DNA of 64,000 nt from Ochotona curzoniae. Lineage: Eukaryota; Chordata; Mammalia; Lagomorpha; Ochotonidae. Under the pieces are notes generated by a model. The model was not told the DNA's origin. It searched no databases and saw only the letters and a program-made list of their open reading frames with translations. Made by a program: the position numbers and the translations under genes. The stretch lies in assembly GCF_017591425.1 (NCBI RefSeq), contig NW_024465369.1:28501001-28565000 (forward strand), read 5' to 3'. Below are positions 35,196 through 46,947 of this stretch, in pieces; position 1 is the stretch's first letter, and every line of letters begins with the position of its first letter.

Positions 35196-38100
35196 TTTTT
35201 CCCACTTTTTATTATATTATTGACAATCTTTACATAGTTAATTAGGGTAAAAAGGTTCAAGGGCTATAGGAAAGTGGGTAAGACTATCATTTCCATATTG
35301 TTTCCTTTTTGTACCTGAGGTAAAGGGGATATTGAGGAAGAAGCCCCACCCAGTCTCCCACCCACCCCAGGCCCCGGATGTGGGACATGCTCCGAGATTC
35401 TTGCTCAAGTGGTTTTGATAGTTCACCAGTTATGAATTGCTGCCATTCCCGCCACTCCAAGCACGATGCGGTCGTTAAAGAATCCACTGATTGACATAGT
35501 CCATCATAGTTTCCATTTGCCCAGTATTTCACTGCCAAGATATAGCTGAGGTGGTTGATTGACTTCTTCTGTCTTCTGTCTTTTGATGGTTAGGGTTCTG
35601 AGTCTGGAAGCTCACTTGGGGGAATCCCCAAAGAACCTTCGTATGAGGTGTTCCCAGACCAGATTCTTGTCTGTACTAGCAGGTACAGGGCCTGGCATAG
35701 TCCATTGCCCAGATCAGCTGTTGGTTGCAATTGCTGGGCCAGTTCTGTTTTCAGCCCTGACTTCCACCAGAACCAATGGGTGTTGCAATCCAGCCTGGTT
35801 CTGCCCAGCACGTACTTGGCCCTTGCATAAACCAGTGGGAGCTGCACCCTAGTTGGAGTGACCCACAGTAACCCGCAGCAGGCCCGCCCCCTACCCTGGT
35901 TTGCCAGTTTGTGCAACAGAGTAGTCCAGTCTGTCCCACATCCCATTCTGCTCTCATACGTGTCAATGGGTTTTAAAGCTTAGGTCCATCTAACCAGCTC
36001 CACTATGCAGCCCACATAGATGTTATTGGGTGTCTGTTTAGCCATCCCAGCCCCAGTCCTAGTTTTCGTCCCCTCCCGTGGGAGTGGTAACCCAAGAGGG
36101 AAGAGCCCACTATTTCCCTCCCAGGTCTCTCTCACTCCTGAATTATGCACTCTCTAGGTGGTTCTGTGGTTTAACTTGACAGAACTAGCCCCCAGTGCTA
36201 GCTTCTGCCAGCTGATGCTGTGGCTAAGCACCAACCCTCAACCACTCTGATTTTGTTTGCACCATTAGGAATACTCTGCCCAGCCTGGCTTTTCCCTGAT
36301 CTAGGCCACATGAGGCCCACAGGTGTTGTAGCCATGCTTAGTCTGGTCTGTCCCCATCCCAGCTCATGCTCCCCAGTGGGAGTAGCTGTCCAGCAGGGGA
36401 ACGCCACCCCACACCCTACCTCCCCCAACCCCCCGCTGCTCACCCTGCCAGCTCTGCCCCCTGCCTTCCTGGTTCTCACGTGTGCTGGTTGGGTGCTGCA
36501 TCCACATCTGGTACAGGTCACCTCACCTTGACATTCTGTATTGTGCACTGGTTTTTGTCACCACCAAACCTGGCTCGACCCACACTCTGTTTTGGTCTTC
36601 AGATTTGTCAGTGGACGACGTGAACTGATTCAGCCTGGTCTGCCCCGACCCCTGCCAAATGTATGCCAGTGGGGAACTTTCCATTGCCTGTTCTGGGCTG
36701 TTTACTATTGTGCTTCTTGCACTTACCTGCAGGGGCTATGTCCTGCCAGAGGAGTTGCCCAGGCTCTTCCATCAGAATCTCTCCCAATGCCAGATTTTGC
36801 ATATACCAGTGGGACCATGAGCCAGCCCTACTCAGTTCACCTCCTGTCCTAGCAGGAACAGTGGCTTTTCCTGACTCGCCTTCAACCCAAACTGTTCCTT
36901 GCTGTTGAATGTTTCAACCCAGCCACAGCTCGTCTATACTCACATACAGCTCACATGTGGCTCAGTGGGGGTTGAGACCTAGCCTAGTCCGTCCCACATT
37001 TACCCTGGTCCTCCAGGACACCAGAAGGTGCTGGAGTCTGGCTTGGCTTGATGCTTCCATTCCCAGTCCACACTTGTGCCAAGGGAGACTACAACCATAT
37101 ACTGATCAGAACGCAGCCCCCATTCCAGCCCACATGCCCCTTGGTGGGAACGTCAATGCAATTAGGGTGTCCCCTTAGCTCCCCACTGGGCCTGTTCCCA
37201 GCCATAGATTATGCACATACCAATGGTTGCTCTGACTCAGCTTGGCAGAGCCCCTCACCTGTGACCTCTGCCTTAGCGTTCCTGGCTCATGCAGACCAGT
37301 AGGTGCAAGAGCTCAGCATGACCTGTGTTCCATCCTGATTTCTAGTTTTGCTTGTTGGCTAATATTTGCTCAATTCTGCCTGGTTACCCTGTTCCATTAC
37401 CAGTTCACACATTAGCTAACTGTTGGAGCTACTTTGTCCAGCTTGTCCAACCCCTAGGTCTAGACCACATGTTCACCAGTGGGAGCTATGACTTGTCAGG
37501 GGAGTTTCCCAAGTTCCTCCACTTGATCCACTTCCAGACCCAGTTCTCATACATGCCATTGGGTTTTAGGCCAGTGACCAGCAAAGTCTGGCCTTTCATT
37601 TGGCTTTGTATGAGCTGGTGAATGTTGCAGCCCGGCCCACCCCACCCCATATCCTATTCAGAATGTACATTTGGGTGTTGCTGCCTTGACCAGTCCAGAC
37701 TGTTGTCAGTTCCTTTACCTGTGAGTGATGGCAGCTCCTGGGTCAAACCTAGCTTAGTCTATCACCATCCCAGCTCTTGAGCTAACCAGTGGGGCTAGAA
37801 TTTCCAGAGATTGGCCCTATATTCCCCACAGAATCTACCCCCGGATATGGTTCTCGAGTACTGGTTAATGTCCTGGCCCTGCGTAAAGTGGCCCGTCTCC
37901 TGATCCATCATCATGTCAGATAATAGGATATGATCTTGCTGGACAAGCCCCAAGCCTTAGCTTTTGCGTGGACTGGTGTTCGGTGCTCAGCATTGTTGAG
38001 TGATTACAAGTTCTCCAAAGGTAGAGTAACTGTCATTGGGAATCTTTTGGATTGATTCGTGTCCTAGAAGCTCAGTGGGTTCAAACTGGAGCTACCTAAG

Positions 38101-38517
38101 CAGCGATTGAAAGAATCAGAACCCCAGAGGTCTAGGCCGGGCAGCCAGCAGATGGAGTCTGGCACCAAATGGCATGCTGGCTGCCTGGGGACAGTTCTTC
38201 ACCATGTGCATGCCATGGTTGCCATCAGGGATCCGGGCATGAGATGCCCCCTCCTGAGACCCACCAGCAGCTGGCAGGCTGCAAGAAGTTTAAACCCCCA
38301 AGCCCAAGGTCGCACCCCTCCCCAATCCCATCCACCACTCAATGAGGGTGGTGGGTGGGCTTTGGGTCTGCCCAGTCATGGAGATTCCCCCCCTTGGTGT
38401 ACTCACCCCGGAGGGAGCAGCCCCTGGAGCCCAGGCAGGTCTGGGGACAGCTCACTACGCGCATGTGGTGGCTGGTGTCAGGGATCTGGGCATGAGACTC
38501 CCTGGCCTGAGTCCCAC
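35196..38517 (-). mobile_element. GC-rich non-LTR retroelement, copy B (3.3 kb, unnamed family)
   Basis: Same family as 16166-19099, on the minus strand. The T-rich end 35196-35225 is the complement of its A-tail, followed by 'tagttaattagggta', the conserved 3' motif. The 3' region keeps about 100 bp absent from copy A (35500-35580). The core (about 35760-37850) is GC-rich, with ccagtggg and ccacatgcc-type motifs recurring roughly every 55-85 bp. The 5' end holds two tandem units: ggggacag at 38187 recurs at 38443, a spacing of 256 bp, with the following 'gggatccgggcatgaga'-type sequence also repeated. No long ORF is present; the 144-residue frame 38107-38541 runs through the tandem units. 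Extent is set by the exact 17-bp TSD. Confidence 0.85.
38187..38517 (-). repeat. Tandem 5' units of GC-rich element B (period about 256 bp)
   Basis: Two units lie in tandem, the outer one cut at the element's 5' end. The same kind of unit repeats with a spacing of 252 bp in copy D (62778 and 63030). Units at the 5' end of a retroelement often act as promoter monomers; that role is inferred here. Confidence 0.7.
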
Positions 38518-38534
38518 TTTGTTATTTTATTCTT
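38518..38534. repeat. Target-site duplication, right copy (GC-rich element B)
   Basis: This is an exact repeat of the 17-mer at 35179-35195, at the element's 5' side. Confidence 0.95.
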
Positions 38535-40049
38535 ACAATAACCCTGTAATAGATGGTAAACATTTTCAGTATTCTACCCCCTAAAAAGAAAGTGTAGAAA
38601 TGACTCTTCCAAGGTCTTGTGCTTGAGGTGCAGACTTTGTCCTGTCAATTAATTAATTTACCTTCGAGAATGATGCTTTGCTGATAAAGGTTTGAGTGTA
38701 TCTTTAAGTGCATCAGTAGTTCAAATGGCCATTGGAAACCTCATATGTGTTAATCTTTAATCTATTGCTCCTGCAAAATCTTCAAACATTTAAAATCAGA
38801 ATTCTATTGTACTTTGAACTAAGCTGCAAAAATTCTGTATCGAACCAGAGTCTTTGCACCCCCATATACTTTGATGTAGAAATCTGAGTACATCAAGCAT
38901 GAGACTAGCAGAGCTTCTCTCTGTTTAAGCTAAGGTGTTCTAGAGATCGAGAATTATGGCTGTTTTCTAAAATGGGAAATCTGTAAGAATCTATTTTGGC
39001 TTATTCTTTTGCCTCATTTTCTACTCCCCCACTATACTATTTGGGAAAGGATCTTGAAAAACTAGGTAACTTGCCCAGGTCTCATAAATTGGTCTTGACC
39101 AAGAATAAAATTTCTTGGCCATAAACAGTGAAATGGAAGAAAAAAACTGAAACTGACAATAGAATCAAGATTTCTGTAGATAGAGCTGGATTTTATGACC
39201 AATTATCAATGTGCTCCATTTGGCAAAACAAAGTCCTTATGATGACATTATGTATGCTGAGACCTCGTACACTTGTTCTTGTATAACTGAAGATTTTGAT
39301 AATGTTGGGACTAATTACAAAGAAAAGCTAACCAGAACTTAAATTTGTATTAATTAAATTTGTGTTTAATTCTTTACATTAATTTATTTGATCCTCTAGG
39401 CCTGCATGTTTACGAGATCTCATGCAGGCTGATTAAAGCCCCCACTTACTTGTTAAGGTGGAGCCTAGAATGCATTTCAGGTGACTGTTCACAGTATTTG
39501 CAGCATGTCACACATCAGGTGCAAAGCTCCATAGAAAAATGTGAGTGAAGAATATCCAATTCTAATTTGAAGGTAAAGCTCAAAATTTTGTGAAATTTGG
39601 TGATGAAAAGACTTTTCCGAAATTCCTAGCTGTGCTACTTAAAACAGTTAGTTCTGGGATTACCTTTATTTGGAGAAGAAAATCTCAGATATGATTAGTC
39701 AACTAGCTGAACAACTGTGAGTGTCTTCAGATTTGAAAACATTGCCCCTTTTTTGAAAGGACAGGTAGTAGAGCTCCAAAGGTCAGCACATTTTGCCCAT
39801 AAAGGAAACTGCTCTGTCAGCAGGTATAAGTGGTAGGAAAATTTTATCTCGTGCTAGTATTTAGCTGCAGTCTAAATCAACAAAACAGGATTTGGAGGCT
39901 ATAGCAAACCCAAAATTTGCCACTGCCTCACATAATTAGCTTGAAATTTGACTTTGATAAGGAGCTTGTATTTTTTTCCAAGCAAAAATATTTCTGCAGT
40001 GGAGTCCAGGTAAGTTTGCTCAGATATGTGGGAGTCTGAATCTCTTAAC
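38535..40049. other. Unassigned DNA with MIR-like scraps
   Basis: No gene is recognised. Two stretches look like reverse-strand MIR: 38540-38640 ('aataaccctgtaatagatgg', 'ccaaggtcttgtgcttgagg') and 39015-39110 ('aactaggtaacttgcccagg'). The 62-residue frame at 39360-39548 has no domain. Confidence 0.5.
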
Positions 40050-40269
40050 CATGTGGCTGTGTCTGGGAGAACCCGTGCCTGGCCAGGCTTCCTGCTGGGG
40101 AATCTAGCTCTCCATCCACTGCTGCCAAACAGTGGGTGAATCATGGGCTTGCGGGTGATCAGAACAACAACAGAGCTGGCTCCACCTGCTGGCTGCCCAG
40201 CAACAAGCTCTGGGATATTGGGGGTGTGGAATTGTTGCCTAAGGATATTCATGGATAAGCCCACAGTGT

Positions 40270-41044
40270 GTATAGGCAAGGAACGAGTCCTGAGGGACAC
40301 TCAATGACAGAGCTACTATACTTGCAGCATGTGCATAAGCTGATTGGGCATCAGACAGTGCTGGACCCTGTATTGGCAAGAACACACAGAATAAGGTCTG
40401 GGATCACCTCAGATAAAGCTCCTTTGGGGATCCCTCCAACTGAATTGCTGGACTCAGAACCTCAACTATGGAGAGAATTGCAGGTTCCATGGTCTGACCA
40501 TGGAGTGCATGTGAAACAGTTGGGCTTTAGTGGCTTTAACAGAGCAATGGATAGCATATCCAGGTGCACATGGAGAATGTGACAGTACATTGGACTCCAC
40601 AGAGGACACTTGGTACCACAACAGAGGATGGAAGACAAAATAAATTGACCAACCTCCCCAGCCAAGTGTTGGTAGTGAATAACTGGACAAAGACTCTAAG
40701 GTGAACTATGTCAGCCAGTAGATTCCGGACATATTTCTTCATGCTTGGAGCAGCGAGATCAGCAGTAATTCAAAACTGTTGACCTATCCAAAGCTCCTGA
40801 GCAGGACCCTTGGAGCATGCCCCACATCAGGGACGCTGGGGTGGTATCAGATGGCTGTCCTCCATCCAGGGATGCAGAGGCGTTTGGGAGGCTGGGTGTG
40901 GCTTCTCTCCTTGTCTCCCCTCTTCGCCCCAGATAAAGGAAGGAAAAAATGATGATCTTATCCACCTTCCTATAGTCCTTGACCCTAATCACCCTAATCA
41001 ACTAAATAAAAATCATCAAAAATAAAAATTAATAAATTTAAAAA
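40270..41044 (+). mobile_element. GC-rich retroelement, copy C (3' part, plus strand)
   Basis: This is the reverse complement of the 3' ends of copies A and B. 'gcagcatgtgcataagctga' corresponds to 16628-16646 reversed, 'ggtctgggatcacctcagat' to the region near 16560, and 'gagcaggacccttggagc' to 16390-16407. 'ccctaatcaactaaataaa' is followed by an A-rich tail ending near 41044. It keeps about 200 bp (40570-40740) that copy A lacks. The left boundary is uncertain; weak similarity may extend to about 40050. It appears 5' truncated. No TSD was found with confidence. Confidence 0.75.
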
Positions 41045-41460
41045 GTATTCTTGCAATGTATTAAGATCTTTCCATAACAATGTATGATTGTAAGATAATT
41101 TTTAAAATTAATATTTGTGGTCTGTATTTAATTTTGAATTCTAATTATTAGTCTCATTTACTGAATATTTCATATAGTCACAAGAAAGCTTTTTGTTTTT
41201 CTCAACAGAAAACAAAATGGACAAAATTACCTACAAGAAACATTGTGTCTTGTTCATGTTCTCTCTAGAATCCTGATTTCATAACATCTAGAGCTAACAT
41301 TGTAAGTGGAAGGGAAAATAATACCTCCTCTAGAAGACTCTGGTTAACTTTAGTGGGAAATCACATGCTAGTCACTGCATATTGACTAATGGTCAATAAT
41401 GTTCTTATTGTATTTACTTAAGGATGAAGTTTCATAATTGGCTAAAAAATAGAATACAGG
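41045..41460. other. AT-rich DNA
   Basis: No gene or repeat is recognised in this short AT-rich stretch. Confidence 0.55.
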
Positions 41461-41907
41461 TTTTTAAGATTTATTTAAAGTCAGAATTATACTGTTACTA
41501 AAGGACTGTACTGGTGTGATAAATTGGGGATAATTGGTGGGAGCAGGGATAGAGGAGGGAGGATGAGAAGAGAGGAATCCCTATACTGGAAAACTGTATC
41601 ATGGAAAACAATAGTAACAATAATCAAAAAGAAAAAAAGTTAGACAGTGAAATCTTCCATCCCCTGATTCCCACCCAAAATGGCTGCTATGGCCAGAGCT
41701 GAACTGTTTCAGGTGCCAGAGGAACTTCTCCCAGGCCTTACATAGCAATGTAGAGGTCCAAGGACTTAAGCCATCCTACACTGCTTTCCCAAGCCATAAG
41801 CAGGGAGCTGGAGATGAAAGTGGAGTAGCTGGGACACAAATTGATGCCCATATGGTGCTAGCACTGCAGGTAGAAGGTTAACCTACATTCTACTGTGACA
41901 GCCCTGA
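41461..41907 (-). repeat. CSINE interrupted by an L1 tail, minus strand
   Basis: The reverse tail 'gtttttaagatttatttaaa' and 'gtcagaattata' are followed by foreign sequence. The SINE resumes with 'agacagtgaaatcttccatc' and goes on to the head 'tctactgtgacagccct'. The inserted piece is described separately. Confidence 0.85.
41492..41638 (+). mobile_element. Short 5'-truncated L1 3' end inside a CSINE
   Basis: 'ggtgggagcagggatagagg', 'ggaaaactgtatcatggaaa' and 'acaatagtaacaataatc' match the G-rich end of the local L1 3' UTR, also seen at 49310-49440. A possible short duplication is aaagtcaga (left) against aaagttaga (right). It is a very short, tail-only insertion. Confidence 0.7.
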
Positions 41908-41988
41908 AGACAATTTTTAGCCAATTACATACTGAAATTGAAACAAATTTTGCTTTTTACTTTTACTTTTATTATAAAGAATGAACTT

Positions 41989-42289
41989 TGGGCCAAGCAC
42001 GGTGGTCTGGTGGCTGGGGTCCTCATCTTGTGTGTCCTAGGATCTGACATGGGAGCTGGTTTATGTCCTGACTGCTCCATTTCCATTTAGCTCCCCTCTT
42101 GTAGCCTGGGAAAGCAGTGGAGGAAGCCCAAAGCCGTGGACTTCTGCACCCAAGTGGGTGACCTGGAAGAGGCTCCTGGCTTCTGATTTTGGATCAGCTC
42201 AGCTCTGGCCACTTGGAGATTAAACCAGCAGATGAAGATATTTTTGTCTCTCCTCTCTGTAAATCTGACTTTCCAGTAAATAAATAAAG
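41989..42289 (+). repeat. CSINE, plus strand
   Basis: The head 'gggccaagcacggtggtctg', the body 'tgtagcctgggaaagcagtgg' and the tail 'tttccagtaaataaataaag' are present. It is full length and moderately diverged. Confidence 0.92.
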
Positions 42290-43499
42290 AAGGAAAAGAA
42301 GAAAAAACATAAGAAAGACAGAAGGAAAATTTTAAATAATGGATTTTATGTGTTGATTCATTTTATTTGAATGTTTCAAAAATATTTTCCATTCTTACCT
42401 GCTTGTTTTAGCCAAGTCAGGAAGACTAAAAGTATCCCTTATTCATGGAGGAATACCATTTAAGCATGTGTAACCAATGATCCACTTATTGACTGAATTT
42501 TTAAAGTATGCTTGTTTCTAATGTACTTAATATCTGCTGTGATTTCCCTCTACCTAATAGCAAAGAATATTCTTTGGCTGCCCTCTTTCTACTACAGCCT
42601 CTATCCTGCCTCAGACCCCACTCCATCTTCTAGAATGAAATGGAAGTGTTAATTTTGGAATGTTGAAGGTCTGAGAAATGTATGACATGGGCTAAATATC
42701 ACACTGGTGTTCAGTGCTGCAAATATAAAGATGCACTGGAATTTAGAGAAGACCACTACCTTTGAAGGTTTGAGAAATTTTCTTGGAAAAAAATGGGATT
42801 TCAAAAGACATAATTTCAAAAAATATGAAGAGATTGGAGTATTTCTTCTTCTTAAAAGGAAATAGTAAAGGAGAGGGAGAGGAACATTCTCCAAAGAAGG
42901 ACTAAGCCAGTTTATCTGGAACTAAGTATTTGTGCATTATTGTGATTAATCACAGAAACTGTTGCCAAACTTCCATCATAGAACATTCTCTGGGAGACTT
43001 CATCAAGTTCCATTGCCTATTAATTTCTGTTGATGTGTTTTATTTGGCATCTCCAATGATAGACATCAGCTTAAAAAAAATAAAACAGTAAAACTCAAGA
43101 GTTAATGATATTTAAAACCCAAACAATGTCATTCTCCTGAGAAAATTGAGTTTTGAGTAAAAGTTTGTGATATGTCCTTGCAGTTTCTAAATATAAAGCT
43201 TGGAATTTTTACTTAATATGTATTGATTGTGTTTTGGCATCCCATATTTATTATTTATCAGAAAGTTATGAAACAAAGCTGTATGGTCTTTTGGCACATA
43301 CTCTGGATTTGAAATACAAAACTTGATTTAAATCCTACTTTTTATCATTAAGTGGTCAGTCCTTGAATGACCTTGAGTATATTTCCTGTCAGTGAATCTG
43401 TTGTCATGCACAAAATAAATGAGATCAAATTTGGGTTCATTTTATTTTCCTCAGGTTCTGAAAAGCATATAATGTTTTAAAAATAAAACAATGCTTTAT
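42290..43499. other. AT-rich DNA with MIR-like piece
   Basis: No gene is recognised. Near 43325-43435, 'gatttaaatcctactttttatc', 'gtgaatctgttgtcatgcac' and 'aaaataaatgag' look like a plus-strand MIR. An 81-residue minus frame (42649-42894) has no domain. Confidence 0.5.
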
Positions 43500-43808
43500 G
43501 ATTTTTTTTTAAAGAGAAAACAGATAGAAAAAACAGATACACAGAGAGGAGATAAAAAGAGAAAGATCTTCTATCTGCTGACTCACTCCCCAAGTGACCA
43601 CAATGGCTGGAACTGAGGAAATCTGATGCTAGGAGTCAGGAGCTTCTTCCTGCTCTCCCACATGGGTGGAGGGTCCCAAGGCATTGGGATGTCCTTGACT
43701 GCTTTCCCTGGCACAAGCAGGGAGCCAGATGGGAAGTAAGCAGCTGGGATACAAACTGGTGCCCCTCTTGATCATGACAGATGCAAGGCGAGGACCTAGA
43801 CATGGCCC
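43500..43808 (-). repeat. CSINE, minus strand
   Basis: 'ttttttttaaagagaaaac', 'tgctgactcactccccaagt' and 'ggcgaggacctagacatggcccc' give the reverse C-repeat order. It carries a small duplication in the tail end (acagataga / acagatacaca). Confidence 0.9.
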
Positions 43809-43971
43809 CATGCTTCCATTTTATACTTTTTCAAAATTATATTTGTGAAAGATGGAATCTGCACGGTTAGAATTTTCTTTATTAGGTGGTTTTGAAGGTA
43901 ACACGGTAGCTTGTAGCTCATTTGTAATATTTTTTTTAATCTAAAAAAGTACACTGTACATGTGCTACTTT

Positions 43972-43983
43972 AAGTGTGTTCTT
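43972..43983. repeat. TSD of the young CSINE, left copy
   Basis: aagtgtgttctt is repeated exactly at 44291-44302. Confidence 0.93.
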
Positions 43984-44290
43984 TTTTTTTTTTTTTTTCA
44001 TTGTAAAGGTGGATATACAGAGAGGAGGAGAGACAGAGGGGAAGATCTTCCGTCCCATGATTCACTCCCCAAGTGAGCGCAATGGCCGATGCTATGCTGG
44101 TCCCAAGCCAGGAGACTCTTCCAGGTCTCCCATGCGGGTGCAGGGTCCCAAAGCTTTGGGCTGTCCTTGACTGCTTTCCCGGGCCACAGGCAGGGAGCTG
44201 GAAGGGAAGCGGGATTAGAACCGGCGCCCATATTGGATCCCGGGCATGCAAGGCGAGGACCTTAACCACTTGCGCCACCGCGCTGGGCCC
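43984..44290 (-). repeat. Young full-length CSINE, minus strand, perfect 12-bp TSD
   Basis: A poly(T) tail is followed by the full reverse body; the head 'cttgcgccaccgcgctgggccc' is complete. It shares subfamily details with 1961-2277 ('aagtggttaaggtcctcgcc' on the minus strand and the 'agcatcggccattgcgctc' block). The exact duplication aagtgtgttctt flanks it. Several overlapping open frames here are shadows. Confidence 0.96.
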
Positions 44291-44302
44291 AAGTGTGTTC
44301 TT

Positions 44303-45289
44303 ACAGTTGTAAAAACTTAAGTATCCTCTGCAGCCTACCTTCCCTACATTGCATGGTCCCATTCTCCTCCTTTTTTATTATTCTAATTTTGTACAATAAA
44401 ATACTTTGAATTTTCTTGTAATCACAATCTGTCCTCCACTAAATATAGACTCAACAAGCAGTAAATAGAAAGGGAAATTTTTTCTGTCCCTGGTGGTGAT
44501 GTGCAAGGAATGCTGAAATTGTATCATATAGTCATAATCAGAGCACCAGACTTGTCAGTTTAAAAGTGTATCACAAATACAAACTTAAATGGTTTCTCAT
44601 GGAAGGTGAAAAATGAGTTTGATCCTTGCTAATGGAGCTGGTCAGGAGAAGCCACCTGTATAAAGAATGGGCACAGGCTCCGATGTGGAGAACATCTGCA
44701 TAAGAGGCCAGCTGCAGCTGTTGCTTGCCCCAGTTGAGAGCACTGCCAGTCACTCTGTTGACACTGCATCTCCTAACTTTCCAGCAGGAAGACTGAGTTC
44801 CTGCTGGGAGCCAAAGTGTGCTGCAGAGGATATTTCTAGCTGTTAGCTAACACAGTCTATTGATTAAACATTGAGCTTTGTCTCTACCATCAGAAGCCAT
44901 GAGCGTTTTCTTGTAGTCACTGCCAGAAAGCTTGCTGATGGCATCTACGTAATTTCTCACGACTGAGAAACTTTCAGACATTTCCTTAAGACTGGGTCCT
45001 ATACAAGCACATAATTCTAATTGCACATAGACAGGTAAACCGGAGGAAATTGCAGTACTTCTGTGTTGGGAGGTAGTTTTATTCTAAACTTGCAGAGTGT
45101 CACCATACATTTTAACTCAATCAAATTGAATTGGGGCTTTGCATAATGATTTATGTAGAGGTAAGTGCTTTTATTCTGTTTTTTTTCAATCTGACAAATA
45201 TAAATTTAAATACTATGTCTTTAAGGTTTGAGAACATAGGAAACTAGTTCCTAAATTATATTTGGATTTTTCCATTTTCTAGTATAATT
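44303..45289. other. Unassigned DNA
   Basis: No gene or clear repeat is recognised. 44640-45000 is less AT-rich than its surroundings and may be old unique sequence. The 60-residue minus frame 44571-44753 has no domain. Confidence 0.5.
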
Positions 45290-46947
45290 TTTAAATATTT
45301 TTATTTTGGGGGGATATAATAGAAACAAATTTTATTTCATAGCACATATTTAGCAGCAAAGAGATGCCTACCACTGTTTTACCCTCCCTTGTGTCTTTCT
45401 CTTATTTCTTTTTATTTTCTAAATTTTGCAGTGGCTTATTTTTATTCCACTTTGCAGTTATAGACGCAACACTCCATTAAGTAAAGATTTCAACATATAG
45501 CAAGTAGGAAAAACATTCAGGTATTTATCAGGAGTATAGCCAAAAGCTGTAAACCATAATCAAATCCCAGGATTTCAATCTTTTTCATACAGATTACAAT
45601 TTTGCACTCTATCAATTATCACGGTTTAGGGGAAACACAGGCTTATCTTTCTGAAACTGGCTTATTTCACTAAGCATAATAGTTTCTAATTGGAGTCATT
45701 CAGTTGCAAAAGACATGACTTCATTCTTATTATAAGGCTGAACAGCATTCCATAGTGTGTATACACTGTCATTTGTGGTGGGCATTTGGAGTGGTTCCAT
45801 GACTTAGCTTTGTGAACTGAGCTGTTATAAACATGGGGTACAGATAACTCTCTCCTATGGTCATTTGATTTTGTTTGAATACATTCCTGGCAGTGGGATG
45901 TCTGGGTCATGTAGTAGACCTATTTTTAGATCCCTTGGGAATATCCATACTGTCTCCATAATGGTTGTACTAGCTTACATTCCCACCAACAGTAGATTAG
46001 GGTACTTTCCCCCTACATTCTCACCAGTGTGTATTTTCTGATTTCTGTGTGATATCCATTCCAACAGGGGTGAGATGAAATATCATCATGGTTTTTATAT
46101 GTATTTCCCTGATGATTGGTGACCCTGAGCATTTTTTCCATGTTTGTTGATCATTTGAATTTTCTTTTTGAAAATGCCTGTTTTTGCCCCTTATTTAGAT
46201 TTTAATTGGATTATTTGTTTTGTTGTGTTTTGTAAACCTTTTATAGAACTGGGATGTTAATCTTCTGCCAGTTGTATAGTTCACAAATATTTTCTCCCGT
46301 TGTATTGATTGGCTCTTCACTTTGTTCACAGTCTTTCACGGTGCAGAAACTGCATGGCTTGATGTAATCCCATTAGTTTTTATTTTAGTTGCCTCTACTT
46401 TAGTCTTTCTAAGAATTCCTTTCCTAGTTTTGCCTTGTAGATAAATGTTTTCCCTCTAGTGATTTGATTAGTAGCAGGTCATAAATTTAGATCCTTGGTC
46501 CATTTAGAGTTGCATTTTGAAGAAGATGAAAAGTCCGGGTCTTCATTCATCATTCTACACATGTAGATTCAATTTTTGTAGCACTGGTTGTTGAAGACAC
46601 TATACTTTCTCCCTGGATTGATATCAGTACACTTGTCAAATTAGTGTTGGCTGTAGATGTGTGGATCATTTCTGGGATTTCTGTTCTGTTTTGTTGATCT
46701 TCGTGTATGTTTTGTTCCAGTACCAGGTTGCTTTAAATATAACTTCCCTGTAGTATATCTTGAAATAAGTTATTGTGATGATTCTAATCTGTCTTTTTGT
46801 TAAAATTTTCTTAACTATTTGAAGTCTTCTGTTTCCATATAAATGTTAACATTGCTATTTCTAGATCTGAGAAAAATGTCACAGGCATTTTTATTGATCA
46901 CTTTGAATCTGTAAAATTGCTTTCAGTAGTATTGTCATTTATGATTA

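Noticed and set aside
35196..38517. Endogenous retrovirus
   Set aside because: No terminal repeats, no gag/pol/env-like frames, an A-rich tail, and a 17-bp TSD (retroviral duplications are 4-6 bp).
38107..38541. 144-residue plus-strand open frame in GC-rich DNA
   Set aside because: It lies antisense across the tandem 5' units of copy B. GC-rich sequence has few stops, so long chance frames are expected.
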